Notes under the pieces: generated by a model
Told to the model about the DNA's origin: nothing
What the model saw: the letters and a program-made list of their open reading frames with translations, nothing else
Databases searched by the model: none
Translations under genes and position numbers: made by a program
In this document: one piece after another, positions 1 through 8,900 of the stretch
Numbering within the stretch: position 1 is the first letter of the stretch
How the letters are laid out: the number at the start of each line of letters is the position of its first letter
Assembly (NCBI GenBank): GCA_964644025.1
Contig: CAZXVW010000067.1
Span: forward strand, 1-19,062
Reading direction: 5' to 3'
Length of the DNA stretch: 19,062 nt
DNA from: CAZXVW01 sp964644025
Lineage (GTDB): Bacteria > Acidobacteriota > Terriglobia > Bryobacterales > Bryobacteraceae

Positions 1-42
1 GTTCGCCATCTCATCGTCACCACACCTTTCCGCTTCGCCGCT

Positions 43-69
43 ATTATATGCACACCGTCCCCGGCTCGA
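43..69 (-). promoter_or_regulatory. Possible leftward promoter at the window edge
   Basis: Read on the minus strand, 43-48 is a perfect TATAAT -10 box. A weak -35-like TTCGAG lies at 64-69 with a 15-nt spacer, shorter than usual. Downstream on the same strand there is a GGAAAGG ribosome-binding-like site (25-31) and ATG codons at 14 and 9, so a divergent gene may start at the left edge. Only a few codons of it are inside the window, so neither the gene nor the promoter can be confirmed. Confidence 0.35.
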
Positions 70-154
70 ACAGCCCGCGCCGGGTCTCGGAGCGGACGGG
101 CGGCAGCGCGGGGCAGGAAGAAGCCGCCGGGGACGCAGAAACCGCCGGACGCGG

Positions 155-160
155 TAGAAT
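155..160 (+). promoter_or_regulatory. -10-like box upstream of the DUF5916 gene
   Basis: TAGAAT (5 of 6 consensus bases) lies 37 nt before the ATG at 197. No good -35 box is seen at the right distance; the hexamer at 132-137 matches only poorly. The 5' leader would be about 30 nt. No clear ribosome binding site precedes the start. Confidence 0.3.
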
Positions 161-196
161 CAGTCATTAGCTTGATCGGCGTTGGGGCCTTGATTG

Positions 197-2465
197 ATGA
201 CTGACCAGCTCAGATGCACAGCGTTCGCGATCGCGGTCTTGCTGCTGATCACCGCCGTCTGCCGGGCCGGGGATGCCAGGAAGACCACCGCTGTTCGGGT
301 GGTGGAGGGCGTGAAAGTAGATGGCCTGCTCGATGATGACGTCTGGCGCGATCATCCGGGCATTGGAGAGTTCATCCAGACCGAGCCTCATCCCGGACAA
401 CCACCGACCGAACCCACACGGGTCTGGATAGCCTACGACCAGGACGCCCTGTACATCGCCGTTCGCTGCCTTGACAGTTCCCCGGATAAGATCATGGCCA
501 CCCACATGGACCGGGATGCTTTCATGTACTCGGACGACAGCGTGGAAATTCTGCTCGACACCTTCCACGACCGCCGCAACGGTTACTACTTCGCCACGAA
601 CCCGGCGGGCGCGCTGGTTGATGGCCGGATCACCGAGAACCATTACCCCGACATGAGCTGGGACGGCATCTGGTACGTGAAAACGAAAATCGACGACCAT
701 GGATGGACGGCGGAATTCAAGATCCCCTTCAAGACACTGGCGTTCAACCCGGGCAGCAGCGCCTGGGGCTTCAACATTTCCCGCCACCTGGCGCGGCTAA
801 GAGAAGACTCGCGCTGGGCCTCGCCCTCCCTCGACATCCGTTTCACGCAGGTGGCGATGGCCGGCGCCGTCGAGGGGCTGGAAGGGCTCTCGCAAGGCAT
901 CGGACTGGACATCAAGCCCTACGGAGTGCTGGGATTCAACCGCGATATTACCCGGCCTGACCAGTTACAGATGGTGAATGATGCCGGCGTGGACATCTTC
1001 TATCGGGTTACCGCCAATCTCATTTCCAGCACCACGTTCAACACCGACTTCGCGGAAACTGAGGTGGACACCCGCCAGGTGAACCTGACGCGGTTCCCTC
1101 TGTTCTTCCCCGAAAAGCGCGCCTTCTTCCTGGAAGACGCCGGGGTCTTCCAGTTCGGCGTCTCCGACAGCCGGNNNNNNNNNNNNNNNNNNNNNNNNNN
1201 NNNNNNNNNNNNNNNNNNNNNNNNNNNNNNNNNNNNNNNNNNNNNNNNNNNNNNNNNNNNNNNNNNNNNNNNNNGGCCCCACCATGATGCCCTTCTTCTC
1301 GCGAAGAATCGGGCTGGTGGAAGGTGAAGAAGTTCCCATCCTGTTCGGGCAGAAGCTGACCGGCAAGGTGGGCCGCTTCGACGTGGGAGTGCTGGATGTG
1401 AAGACCCGGGATTCTGACGTCGCACCCGCGCAGAACTTATTTGTGGGCCGGGCGAAGCTGAACTTCTGGAAACAATCCTACATCGGCGGTATCGTCACCC
1501 ACGGCGAGCCCACCGGCGGCACCAGCAACAGCGTCGCGGGCACCGACCTCAAGCTATCCACGTCGAACTTCCTCGGACGCCGGAAGAATTTCCGGGTATC
1601 GATGTACGGCGTCAAGTCCAACACGCCGGGGATCAGTAACCGGGATCTTGCCTACGGCGGGGAGGTCAGCTACCCGAATGACCTGCTGTACACGCGGTAC
1701 CGCTGGCAGGAAATCGGCGAGAATTTCAACCCCGCGCTTGGTTACGTCCGGCGCAAGGGAGTGCGAATCAATTCCTTCATGACGCGGCTGGCGCCGCGGC
1801 CCGGCGCCTGGAACATCCGCCAGATCACCTTCATGTTCTACTACACGAACTACTACAGCCGGATCCACCACGCCACCGAATCCAGCTACTTCTATATCAC
1901 CCCCTTCGAGTTCGAGTTCAACGGGGGCGAGCGGCTGGAATACCGGCTCCGGCCAAGGTTCGAACGGCTGTTTGAGCCTTTTGAGATCCATGACGGAGTT
2001 GCGATTCCCGAGGGGGACTACTCGTTTTTCCAGCACGAGGTCTCTTATCACGGTCCGACGAACAAGTCGCGTTTCTACGATGTGAACTACCGGGCCGGAT
2101 CATTTTACAGTGGTCAGAGCAACGAACTGTCAACAATGTTCGTCTGGAGGAAGTCCTCGCAGCTCAACACGAGCTTCGAGCTGCAACAGTACTGGGTACG
2201 GCTGAAGGAAGGGGATTTCAACACCCGGCTGGCGCTGGTCCGGTTCAACTACTCCTTCAGCCCGTACATCACCTTATCGAACTTCGTGCAATACGACACG
2301 GATACTCAGAACATCGGCCTGCAGAGCCGCCTGCGGTGGATTCTCAAGCCCGGCAACGAGATCTACCTGGTGCTCAATCACTCCTGGCAGCAGAATCCCC
2401 TGGACCGGTTCGAGGCGCTGCGCACCGACGTCCGGGCCAAGCTCAACTACACCTTCCGCTTCTGA
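197..2465 (+). CDS. CBM9-like/DUF5916 outer-membrane protein, interrupted by an assembly gap
   Basis: This is one gene broken by the N run at 1175-1274. The first part (326 codons) has a signal peptide (about residues 1-25, hydrophobic FAIAVLLLITAV). A CBM9-like beta-sandwich follows, from VDGLLDDDVW near residue 40 to about residue 230, and then the DUF5916 hallmark QVNLTRFPLFFPEKR just before the gap. The second part (from 1275) resumes with PFFSRRIGL and LTGKVGRFDVGVLD, which follow directly in this family, and ends in TFRF, an outer-membrane barrel-like C-terminus with a terminal Phe. Reading through 100 N shifts the frame and gives a false stop near 1327, so the two halves should be joined. 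ATG 197 was preferred to the TTG two codons' width upstream at 194. Neither start has a clear ribosome binding site. The role is unknown; a barrel with a carbohydrate-binding-like domain suggests glycan binding or uptake at the outer membrane. Confidence 0.88.
1175..1274. other. Assembly gap (100 N)
   Basis: This is a run of exactly 100 N inside the DUF5916 gene, the usual placeholder for a scaffold gap of unknown size. The codon before it ends exactly at 1174 and the downstream frame starts exactly at 1275. The true missing length should therefore be a multiple of three if the gene is intact, and 100 cannot be right. Confidence 0.97.
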
Positions 2466-2491
2466 AGCCGGGCTGCGTAACGGCTCTGCGC

Positions 2492-2514
2492 GATGCCCGG
2501 GGCAGGCCGGCATC
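2492..2514. terminator. Hairpin between convergent genes, possible bidirectional terminator
   Basis: GATGCCCGG (2492-2500) pairs with CCGGCATC (2507-2514) with one bulged C. It lies between the stops of the convergent DUF5916 and sulfatase genes. There is no T-run on either side, so it is not a classical intrinsic terminator. Nothing else was found in the 106-bp gap. Confidence 0.3.
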
Positions 2515-2571
2515 CCAGCGTCACAGGTCAAGGAGCCGACACCACGGTCGCCGAATCCACCCCGCCGGAGC

Positions 2572-4161
2572 CTACTCGCCCCTCTCGAGCCGGGCCTTGG
2601 CAACCAGGTCTTTGGCCATGCCGCGCCACCGGCCGCGCAACCGGCGCAGCACGTCCGCGTAGCCGGGATTTCCGGCAAGGTTTTTCGTCTCGCCCGGATC
2701 CGCTTCGAGGTCAAACAGGTGCTCAAAATCCGGCTCCCGGGTCGTGAGATCAAGCACCGGGTTGTAAAGCCGTTTGCCGCCGGCGAGATCTTGCTCCCGG
2801 GCCACGTAATACCGGATGTACTTCCAGCGGCTCGTCCGCACGCCTTCCTGGAATGGATTCATCCGCCCGATGTAGAGATTCTCGGTCAGGATGGCGTCCC
2901 GCCATTCGGTGGCCGTACCGTTAACCAGGGGCGTGAGATCGCGGCCCTGCATGTGCCCGGGGACCGGGACCCCCGCCAGCGAAAGGATTGTCGGGGCGAC
3001 GTCGGCGCTGAGCAACAGCTCATCCAACTGGCGCCCGCGCTTGTCAGCCGGCAGGCGCGGATCGTAGATGAGGAACGGAATTCGCGTGGTGAGGTCGTAA
3101 AGGAGCGCCTTGCCGCCCATTCCGTAATCACCCAGCAGTAAGCCGTGGTCGGAACCGAAAATGATCACCGTGTTGCCGGCCAGCCCGCGCCGTTCGAGCG
3201 ACCGCAGGATGCCGCCGACCACTTCGTCGATGCCCCGGATGCACTGGTAGTAACGAATGTGATGTTCCCGGCAGCGTTCGCGGGTGAAATCGTATGCGTA
3301 CACTTTCGCGGCGTACTTGCGGGGATCGTAGATCCGCTTCGGCAGGTACTTGCCGGTGTCTTCGGTGTAGGTGGACGGGAGTGGAATGTCGATATTCCGG
3401 TAAAGCTCCCCGTAAATCGGGTGATGCGCGATCGCAGGGAGCAGATTGGCCGGCTGCGTCATGGCGAAGTTCAGAATGTCGACGTTGCCGTCGGGAACGT
3501 CCATTGAAGATGTGATGGAGCCGTGGGGAGCCGAGAAACTGACCTGGAGGCAAAACGGCTTGTCAGCAGGCAGCGAGTCGAGGAACCGCTCCACACTCTC
3601 GCCCATGATCGGGGTGATGATGTCCTGCTGCGAATCGCGGTAGATTTCGCAGTTGTCCCGTGGCTTCGGGAAAAACCGCGCCCAGCCGTCGTGCGCCCGC
3701 CAGAAGTCAAATTTCTCCCGCGAGTTGAACTCGTAGTACTCAACGCCGAATTTCCCGATGAACCCCGTGTAGTAGCCGGCCTGGCGGAGCAGCGCCGGGT
3801 AGGTTTGCGCCCACTGCGCCTGTGTCATCCGGTGAGTGGAGCTAAAGCCCACCCCGTGTACACGCTCATACTGCCCGGTGAAGAACGTGGTCCGGCTCGG
3901 CGAGCAGGTCGGGTCCGTGACGTGCATCTGGCGAAATAGGACGCCCTCGCGGGCCAGCCGGTCGAGGTTCGGCGTTTGAACGATTGGGTGTCCCATGACG
4001 CCGAGCGCCGGGGCCTGCTGGTCATCGGTCAGCAGGAAGAGAATGTTCGGCCGTTCCGGCGTCCTCTGGCGCGAACACGAGCAGATCAAGGTGATGCCGG
4101 ACAGTACGGCGGCCAGCACCATTGCCGAGCCAAACGGGGAACGAAACAGGGGGGAAGACAT
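2572..4161 (-). CDS. Exported sulfatase, type I (formylglycine-dependent), probable lipoprotein
   Basis: The 529-residue protein should hydrolyse sulfate esters, probably on a glycan. The N-terminus has a hydrophobic segment (14-28) with an ICSC lipobox-like site, suggesting a lipid-anchored envelope enzyme. Family landmarks are PNILFLLTDDQQ (38-49, metal-binding Asp pair), CSPSR (86-90, where Cys86 would become formylglycine), GSDHG (336-340, metal ligands) and GGKALLYD (349-356, catalytic-type Lys). The position usually read as GKWHxG is GKFGVE (136-141), so the usual His is absent. ATG 4161 was chosen over the far upstream open frame because AAGGA lies 7-8 nt before it and the signal sequence follows at once. 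It lies 227 bp downstream of the LacI gene on the same strand, with its own operator-like promoter. No formylglycine-generating enzyme is encoded in the window. The substrate cannot be read from the sequence. Confidence 0.93.
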   Translation of the reverse strand: MSSPLFRSPFGSAMVLAAVLSGITLICSCSRQRTPERPNILFLLTDDQQAPALGVMGHPIVQTPNLDRLAREGVLFRQMHVTDPTCSPSRTTFFTGQYERVHGVGFSSTHRMTQAQWAQTYPALLRQAGYYTGFIGKFGVEYYEFNSREKFDFWRAHDGWARFFPKPRDNCEIYRDSQQDIITPIMGESVERFLDSLPADKPFCLQVSFSAPHGSITSSMDVPDGNVDILNFAMTQPANLLPAIAHHPIYGELYRNIDIPLPSTYTEDTGKYLPKRIYDPRKYAAKVYAYDFTRERCREHHIRYYQCIRGIDEVVGGILRSLERRGLAGNTVIIFGSDHGLLLGDYGMGGKALLYDLTTRIPFLIYDPRLPADKRGRQLDELLLSADVAPTILSLAGVPVPGHMQGRDLTPLVNGTATEWRDAILTENLYIGRMNPFQEGVRTSRWKYIRYYVAREQDLAGGKRLYNPVLDLTTREPDFEHLFDLEADPGETKNLAGNPGYADVLRRLRGRWRGMAKDLVAKARLERGE

Positions 4162-4260
4162 CAGATCATCCTTGCCTTTCAAGCACGGTTGCCGCCCGTC
4201 ATTGTTCCGCATCGGCGGCCGCCGGTTCTCTGGAGCACGGCGCAGCGGCCGCCGCGAGCG

Positions 4261-4274
4261 AGTTAATTCTAACA
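4261..4274. promoter_or_regulatory. Operator-like inverted repeat over the sulfatase -10 box
   Basis: AGTTA-ATTC-TAACA has the same layout as the 14-bp operator at 5731-5744 (TGTTA-N4-TAACA) and matches 9 of its 10 half-site bases. On the minus strand it contains TAGAAT (4266-4271), a good -10 box about 100 nt before the sulfatase ATG. Binding here would block the sulfatase promoter. The central CG typical of LacI-family sites is missing and no convincing -35 is seen, so this is moderate evidence only. Confidence 0.4.
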
Positions 4275-4388
4275 CGGCGAGCAACAGGCGGCGTCCATCC
4301 GCCGGCGTCATGAGGTGTTTCGAGACGCTGATTCCTGCTTGTGTCAGTGGGCGCAACCGCCGAGCCCTCTGGCTGAGCTCCCGCTGGC

Positions 4389-5441
4389 TCAGGAAGGCGG
4401 CCCCGTCGATTTGCGAACGAGCAGGACCGGCTCCGCAACATATTCTTTTTCTTTCTCCTCCAGGCGGGAAGGGTCTCCGATCAGTTCGAGCAGCATCCTG
4501 GCCGCCCGCCGCCCAAGCCCCTCGCGTGGCCAATCGAGCGACGTCAGAAACGGGTCTGGCGAGTAGTGCCCTTCGATGTTGCCCGCACCGATAATCGAGA
4601 TGCCGCCAGGCACAGCAAGCCCGGCCGCGCGACAGACCCGGATGGCCCCAATGGCAACGGGATCGTTAGCGGCAAACACGGCCGTCGGGCGGGGGTTCGA
4701 TTGAAGGAGGAGCTTCATCGCATCCGCCCCTCCGCTGAAGGTGTAATCCGACGGAACAATCCATGATTCGCTCGCGAGCAACCCGGACGCCCGCATCACT
4801 GAAAGGAAGCCGTCAGTCCGCAGTAAACTGGTGCTGACGTTCGGGCCCGTGATGAGTGCGATCCGGGTGTGGCCTAACTGAATCAGATGCCTGGCCGCCA
4901 GCTCACCCACTTTGAAGTCGTCTGCCCTCACCCGCGCGCAATCCAACCCCGCAAAGAAGCGGTCAATCAGTACCAGGGGCATCTCCAGCCGCAGCAATTC
5001 GTTCAGAATGCCCGGGGAGTCCGCCGGTTGCTGGGAAGCCACGATGATCCCATCCGCCTGCGTGCTCAACAGCATCTCGATTTCGGTTTCTTCCCGCTTC
5101 GGGTTGCCGTTGGAATCGCAAAGCGTCAGACTGTAGCCCTCCGTCTCCAGCTCATCCTGAATCCCCCGGGTGATGTCGGAGAAAAAGGTATGTGAAATAT
5201 CGGGGACCACCACCCCCACAATTTTCGACTCCCCGGTAGCGAGCGCCCTTGCCCAACGGTTGGGCCGGTAGCGCAGCTTCGCGGCCGCTTTCAGGACCTT
5301 TTCCCTGGTTTCCGGCTTCACCGCCGGATCGCGATTCAGGGCCCGGGAGACCGTCATCGCCGAAAGGTGGAGCCGCCGCGCGATGTCCGCGATCGTCGGG
5401 CGACTCTTTCCACCACGGCTCCCTTGTCTTCGGTTCACCAT
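4389..5441 (-). CDS. LacI-family transcriptional regulator
   Basis: This is a 350-residue regulator of usual family length. Residues 15-36 form the LacI helix-turn-helix (PTIADIARRL, then SAMTVSRALN), followed by the hinge YRPNRWARAL (58-67). Residues 73-345 form a periplasmic-binding-protein-like sensor domain, with IVGVVVPDISHTFFSDI (74-90), FAANDPVAIGAIR (256-268) and a C-terminal DWPREGLGRRA (303-313). Such proteins usually repress sugar-use genes until a ligand binds. ATG 5441 is chosen because the homologous domain begins right after it; the upstream open frame to 5642 has no recognisable content. The ribosome binding site is weak. The gene is divergent from the TonB receptor and upstream of the sulfatase, which makes both the likely targets. 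The recognition-helix pair Ala28-Met29 resembles the Lys-Met of E. coli GntR, which binds similar TGTTA half-sites. Confidence 0.93.
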   Translation of the reverse strand: MVNRRQGSRGGKSRPTIADIARRLHLSAMTVSRALNRDPAVKPETREKVLKAAAKLRYRPNRWARALATGESKIVGVVVPDISHTFFSDITRGIQDELETEGYSLTLCDSNGNPKREETEIEMLLSTQADGIIVASQQPADSPGILNELLRLEMPLVLIDRFFAGLDCARVRADDFKVGELAARHLIQLGHTRIALITGPNVSTSLLRTDGFLSVMRASGLLASESWIVPSDYTFSGGADAMKLLLQSNPRPTAVFAANDPVAIGAIRVCRAAGLAVPGGISIIGAGNIEGHYSPDPFLTSLDWPREGLGRRAARMLLELIGDPSRLEEKEKEYVAEPVLLVRKSTGPPS

Positions 5442-5649
5442 CCGGATATCCGGGATCGGCCTTTCGTTTCCACCTCCCAGCGCCGACAAGATTACTCCGC
5501 AATGCCGGCGAAGCCGGGCTCCAGCTTCCGTGCCCCGTTGGGTCGGCCGGAGCGTGTTCGCAACGCCGCCGCCTTTCACCGCCCGATCCGCGGAGGGCCG
5601 AATGCCGGCTCCGGCCATGGCCGTCCAAGGCGTCAGGGGCAAAAATTCC

Positions 5650-5678
5650 TTGACCGGAGCCTGGTCCTATGATATTCT
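5650..5678 (+). promoter_or_regulatory. Predicted promoter of the TonB receptor
   Basis: TTGACC (5650-5655) and TATTCT (5673-5678) are separated by 17 nt. Transcription would begin near 5685, giving a leader of about 250 nt that carries the operator and the folded region. TATGAT at 5668-5673 is a better -10 hexamer but sits too close to the -35. Confidence 0.45.
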
Positions 5679-5697
5679 CCTAGCGTCACTGAGACAA
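5669..5697 (-). promoter_or_regulatory. Predicted promoter of the LacI-family gene
   Basis: Read on the minus strand, TTGTCT (5692-5697) is followed after 17 nt by TATCAT (5669-5674, 5 of 6 consensus bases). Transcription would start near 5662 and leave a leader of about 220 nt before the LacI ATG. It overlaps the opposite promoter at 5650-5678. Confidence 0.45.
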
Positions 5698-5730
5698 GAA
5701 GGCTTGAGCGGTAAAGTAACTGTAGATCGA

Positions 5731-5744
5731 TGTTACCGTTAACA
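5731..5744. promoter_or_regulatory. LacI-family operator, near-perfect palindrome
   Basis: TGTTACCGTTAACA has 5-bp perfect arms (TGTTA/TAACA) around a central CG, the standard form of a LacI-family site. Only the two positions flanking the CG are asymmetric. It lies between the divergent LacI and TonB-receptor genes: about 45 nt downstream of the predicted receptor start site and 34 bp upstream of the LacI -35 box. A roadblock of receptor transcription and autoregulation are both possible. Confidence 0.65.
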
Positions 5745-5766
5745 ACGGAATTCAGCTAGCGGGCTA

Positions 5767-5932
5767 ACCGGGGGTTGGTCCGGTGAGGTTTTTCAGAATA
5801 CCGGATGGTCATCGAAAGCCTGGCAGCAAGGGAGCCGGCCATGACCCGAGGGGTCATAACGAACGATGAAAATAGCCGGGGGCGGCTCCGGTAGTTTCAA
5901 CGACCCGCGGCTATTTTCGAAGGAGACTGATC
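5767..5932 (+). ncRNA. Structured 5' leader of the TonB receptor, candidate cis-regulatory RNA
   Basis: Several complementary segments lie in order. They are ACCGG/CCGGT (5767-5771/5780-5784), ATGACCC/GGGTCAT with a 3-nt loop (5841-5847/5851-5857), and a perfect 11-bp pair GAAAATAGCCG/CGGCTATTTTC (5868-5878/5908-5918). The 29-nt loop of the last stem contains CGGCTCC (5883-5889), complementary to GGAGCCG at 5831-5837, so a pseudoknot can form. GGTCAT at 5807-5812 can compete for ATGACC. The last stem ends directly before the AAGGAG ribosome binding site (5920-5925), and the loop CTCC could also pair with it. It does not match any riboswitch consensus I know. Pairing was found by eye, not by folding software. 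Confidence 0.45.
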
Positions 5933-8900
5933 ATGCTAACCACAATTCGCATTTGTCGCCTGGGAAGGCAAACAACGCAGTGCCGCCGTGGTGAGAGCGG
6001 CAACTTACTCTTCGGCGGCAGGTCCATCTGCTGGCCGGCACTGGCGCTGGCCATGATTCTTCTTCTGAGCGGGGGCGTGGCGCTGTATGGGCAGCTTTCT
6101 ACGGCTGCGATCAACGGGACGGTCACCGACGCCACGGGGGCTGCCGTGCCCGGAGCCACGCTGACGCTGGCGAACGTGGAAACGGGCGTGGAACGCCAAA
6201 CCGAAACCAATGAGGTTGGTTTTTATGTTTTCTCCAACGTCGCGCCGGGCAACTACACTCTCATGGCGTCGAAGGAGGGTTTCCGGAAGGCCACCGTGGA
6301 GCCGTTCACCCTGGAGGTGAACCAGACGGCCACCTTTGATGTCCGGCTGCAGGTGGGCAGCGTAACCGAGTCGGTTACCGTGGAAGCGACCGGAGTCGAG
6401 ATCCAGGCCTCCACCGCTGAAGTGGGTTCGGTGATCAACGAGCGGCAGGTCCTCGACTTGCCATTAAACGGCAGAAACTTCACGCAGTTGACATTGCTGA
6501 CGCCTGGTGCTTCCCCGATCAACACCACACAGAACAGCAGCGGTGCGGGAACCTCCCAGGTGGGACAGGTTTCGGTCCCCACGATGAACGGGCAAACCGG
6601 CCGCAGCAACCTGTATCTGGCCGACGGCGCCTTAAACCTGAGCGCGCAGCACAGCACGCCGGCCGTGGCGCCCATCGTGGACGCGATTCAGGAGTTCAAG
6701 GTCCAGTCGCATAACGATCTGGCCGAGTTCGGGCAGGCCAACGGCGGCATCGTCAACGTGGTCACCAAGTCGGGGACGAACGAGTTTCACGGCAGCGCCT
6801 GGGAGTTCCTGCGAAACGACAATCTGGATGCGCGCAACTTCTTCCGCAAGGACGTGACCCCGCTGGCGCAGAACCAGTTCGGCGCCACCGGCGGGGGCCC
6901 GATCATCCATAACAAGACCTTCTTCTTCGGCGCTTACCAGGGTTTCCGCCGGCGCACGCCCGCCAATCGTCTCTATCGCGTACCGACCCAGGCCAATCTC
7001 CAGGGGGATATGAGCGACTGGTCCAAGCAGATCTTCAACCCGTTCAGCGGGCGAGTCGATCCCAGCGATCCCAACAAGGTTGTCCGCGATCCGTTCCCGA
7101 ATAATCAGATTCCCGGGTCTTTGCTGGACGAGGGCTTCCTCGAATACGCGCAGCTTACCTTGCCGGATCCGATTCCGGTCGGTGTGGGCGACTTCAACCA
7201 GTTGGATACGACACCAACGGCGTTGAACCAGAATGAGTACATGGTTCGCATTGATCATCAACAAAGCCCCAAGGACATGTTCTGGGGCCGCTGGTCGATG
7301 CAGAAAATGAAGCGCACCGGCTCCGGCGGGCGGCAGAGCCTGGCCTCCAACCTGGAGTTCACTGGTTACATCATCGGGGGAAGCTGGGTGCATACGTTCG
7401 GCCCCAGCAGCGTGATGCAGGTCCAGTACAACTTCTCGCTGCCGCGGCGAAGCTGGGGGAACGAGTTCAGGACCCTGCCGGAAGGTTTCCCGGGGCAGAT
7501 CGGCTACTCGGACAACTATTACAAGTTCCGCAGCGGCAAGGCCCTGATGCCGAACGTCATCGTGGCCGATTATTTCAGCGGCGGCGAGACGTTCAACCGC
7601 TTCACCTACGGCAAGACGCACGCCTTCAAGGCCAACTACTCCAAGATCATCGGGCGGCACAACATCAAGTTCGGCGGGGAGTACAACCATGTCTTCTATG
7701 ACCGGTACACCAACGACCATAATGCCCGTTTCGTGAGCACGGACACGGCGGACCCGCAACACGCCGGGACCACGGGCAGCCCGCTGGCTTCCTGGCTGTT
7801 GAACGTTCCGAACCGGGCCGGACGCCGCGACTTCTTCAAGCGCCTGTTCGGAATGGCGGTGTTTGGCTTCTACGCCCAGGATTCCTGGAAGCCGACGCCG
7901 AAACTGACGCTCAATTTCGGACTTCGCTATGACTACACGAAGCTGCCGACCATCGGGACCAAGGAAGATCGCGTCATCTACACCGGCACATACGATTTCA
8001 AGCAAAGCTACGGCGGGCTCTATGTCTTGCAAGATATCCCCGGATCTTGCGCAGAACTGGGTGACGCGCCCTGCATTCCCACCGCGGACGGTAGGCCGCC
8101 GGAGGGCGTGATCAAGTCGCCGACCGGCAAGCTGATCGAGAACTGGAGTGATAACTGGCAGCCTCGCTTCGGCTTCGCTTACCGCCTGACTAACAAGACA
8201 GCCTTTCGCGGTTCCTTCGGGATGTTCTTCGACAGTTGGGCCGGCATCCTCCAGGGTACTCAGGCTCTGGGGCATACGTGGCCGGACGTGGGCCAGCGTC
8301 AGAGCGGAAACCTGAACACCCCCACACCTAGTTCGCCTCTTCCGAAGATATCGGCCAAGAACCCGTTCACCACCGGAGCAATACCGGAACCCACCCCATA
8401 CAACACCGTAGCCTGGTTCGTGGACCCGCACTTGAAAGACTCCTACTCGATGCAGTGGAATTTCGGCATTCAGCAGGAGTTTCCCGCCAACACCCTGGTT
8501 ACGGTGAACTACGTGGGATCGGGCAACCGGCGGACCTCGACCGGTTCGTTTTACAACACGGCCATGGTGCCGGGGCCCGGGGATCCGAAATATCGCCGGC
8601 CGTTCCCGAACGTGAAGCCGACTTTCTGGGAACAGAGTTTCGGCACCGCCAGCTATAACGCCTTGCAGTTGCAGATTAAGAGCCGGACCCGCGATCTCAT
8701 GTACATGGTGAATTACACCTGGTCGAAGACCATCAATAGCGGCTGCGACGGCTTCTATGGCACCGAAGGCTGCCAGATCCAGGACCCGTATCACTATGAC
8801 ACGAACCGGAGTGTCGCCGGCACGCACCTGCCGCACATTTTCACCGCGGCCTTCGTCTACGACTTGCCCTTCGGAGCCGGGAAGATGAGCACGGGGAACA

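Noticed and set aside
4162..4533. Upstream extension of the sulfatase frame to 4533
   Set aside because: The ribosome binding site and signal peptide place the start at 4161; the extension runs into the end of the LacI gene and has no domain.
5442..5642. Upstream extension of the LacI frame to 5642
   Set aside because: The extra residues are low complexity and family members begin just before the helix-turn-helix. It stays a weak possibility because the ribosome binding site at 5441 is poor.
5767..5932. Known riboswitch classes (cobalamin, TPP, c-di-GMP, glycine, preQ1, SAM)
   Set aside because: The conserved core sequences I know for these classes are not present in the leader.
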